Source: Elusimicrobiota bacterium
Lineage (GTDB): Bacteria > Elusimicrobiota > Elusimicrobia > UBA1565 > UBA9628
DNA: 5,081 nt
Reading direction: 5' to 3'
Assembly (NCBI GenBank): GCA_023249695.1
Contig: JAHFCD010000190.1
Span: forward strand, 1-5,081
The notes below the pieces were generated by a model. That model did no database searches and was not told where the DNA came from. It was given only the letters and a program-made list of their open reading frames with translations. A program made the translations under genes and the position numbers. This document shows positions 4,962 through 5,081 of the stretch, piece by piece (the first letter of the stretch is position 1; every line of letters starts with the position of its first letter).

Positions 4962-5002
4962 GGGCCCTAGGTCCCGGAGCCGAGTGGGTCCTTCGTCTCG
5001 GC
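4962..5002. other. Inverted repeats in the gap between the two minus-strand genes
   Basis: GGGCCCTAGGTCCC (4962-4975) is an imperfect palindrome with one mismatched pair. GCCGAG (4979-4984) pairs with CTCGGC (4997-5002) around a 12-nt loop. The second could be a weak hairpin downstream of the minus-strand gene ending at 5020, but no T-tract follows, so I do not call it a terminator. The first lies 24-37 bp upstream of the TACGCT hexamer and could be an operator or chance. Confidence 0.3.
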
Positions 5003-5019
5003 CGCGGCTTTGATCCGCC

Positions 5020-5081
5020 TCAGCGGTTAAAGAAGACAAGCCCTGCGCAGGTGAAGATGGCGCCGACGAATATCCAAGACA
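5020..5081 (-). CDS. Probable C-terminal end of a membrane protein gene (5' part outside window)
   Basis: On the minus strand an open frame enters from the window edge and ends at TGA (5022-5020). Its last 19 residues read SWIFVGAIFTCAGLVFFNR. This is a typical single transmembrane helix ending in a short polar or basic tail, and most codons end in G or C like the neighbouring genes. That makes a real gene end more likely than chance, but 19 residues cannot give a family. If real, the gene is co-directional with the exported-protein gene, with 93 bp between its stop and that gene's ATG. Confidence 0.45.
   Translation of the reverse strand, partial: SWIFVGAIFTCAGLVFFNR

Noticed and set aside
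5051..5081. Possible plus-strand gene start (GTG 5051 or ATG 5057, preceded by AGG)
   Set aside because: Only about ten codons are visible and the spacing to the AGG is poor. The minus strand of the same bases reads as a convincing transmembrane C-terminus.
1..5081. CRISPR array, transposon ends, tRNA/rRNA, toxin-antitoxin or phage-defence system
   Set aside because: No regularly spaced repeats, terminal inverted repeats with a transposase, tRNA-like T-loop sequences or defence-type domains were seen. The excisionase-type HTH at the left edge alone is not evidence of a mobile element.

Overview
This is a GC-rich bacterial window with strong third-position G/C bias and short intergenic gaps. 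It reads as an ordinary chromosomal segment. The exported protein at 3484-4926 (minus) has a signal peptide, a long Ala/Pro-rich low-complexity linker and then a globular domain. That build is one I associate with high-GC uncultivated bacteria such as Elusimicrobiota. The taxonomic guess is inference only: no rRNA or other phylogenetic marker is present.

Layout, left to right. Positions 2-166 hold the 3' end of an excisionase/MerR-type helix-turn-helix gene, followed by a hairpin terminator (183-220). A compact regulatory stretch (about 173-340) carries repeated CCGTCG motifs, a sigma70-like extended -10 promoter and a strong Shine-Dalgarno. It drives a 73-residue, very basic protein made of two copies of a 29-residue unit (341-562). 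A textbook GNRA-loop terminator with a duplicated tail closes that unit. A three-gene plus-strand operon follows: panE (ketopantoate reductase, 644-1570), a divergent folD (methylene-THF dehydrogenase/cyclohydrolase, 1567-2427) and a CAX-type Ca2+/H+ antiporter (2424-3482). Its members overlap by 4 bp at each junction. Converging on it, with one base between the stop codons, is a minus-strand gene for a signal-peptide-bearing, methyltransferase-like protein (3484-4926). Upstream of that is the probable C-terminal end of another minus-strand, membrane-associated gene (5020-5081).

How the genes relate. PanE acts directly after the 5,10-methylene-THF-consuming enzyme PanB (not in this window), and FolD interconverts 5,10-methylene-THF and 10-formyl-THF. 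A pantothenate/one-carbon link between the first two operon genes is therefore plausible. The antiporter has no obvious metabolic tie. Two genes (panE and the exported methyltransferase-like protein) have a -10-like hexamer exactly 6 nt before the start codon and no Shine-Dalgarno, which suggests leaderless mRNAs.

I found no CRISPR array, mobile element, tRNA, rRNA or recognised defence system. The points most worth a second look are the small two-repeat protein with its dedicated expression cassette, the FolD with substituted catalytic residues, and the exported methyltransferase-like domain.
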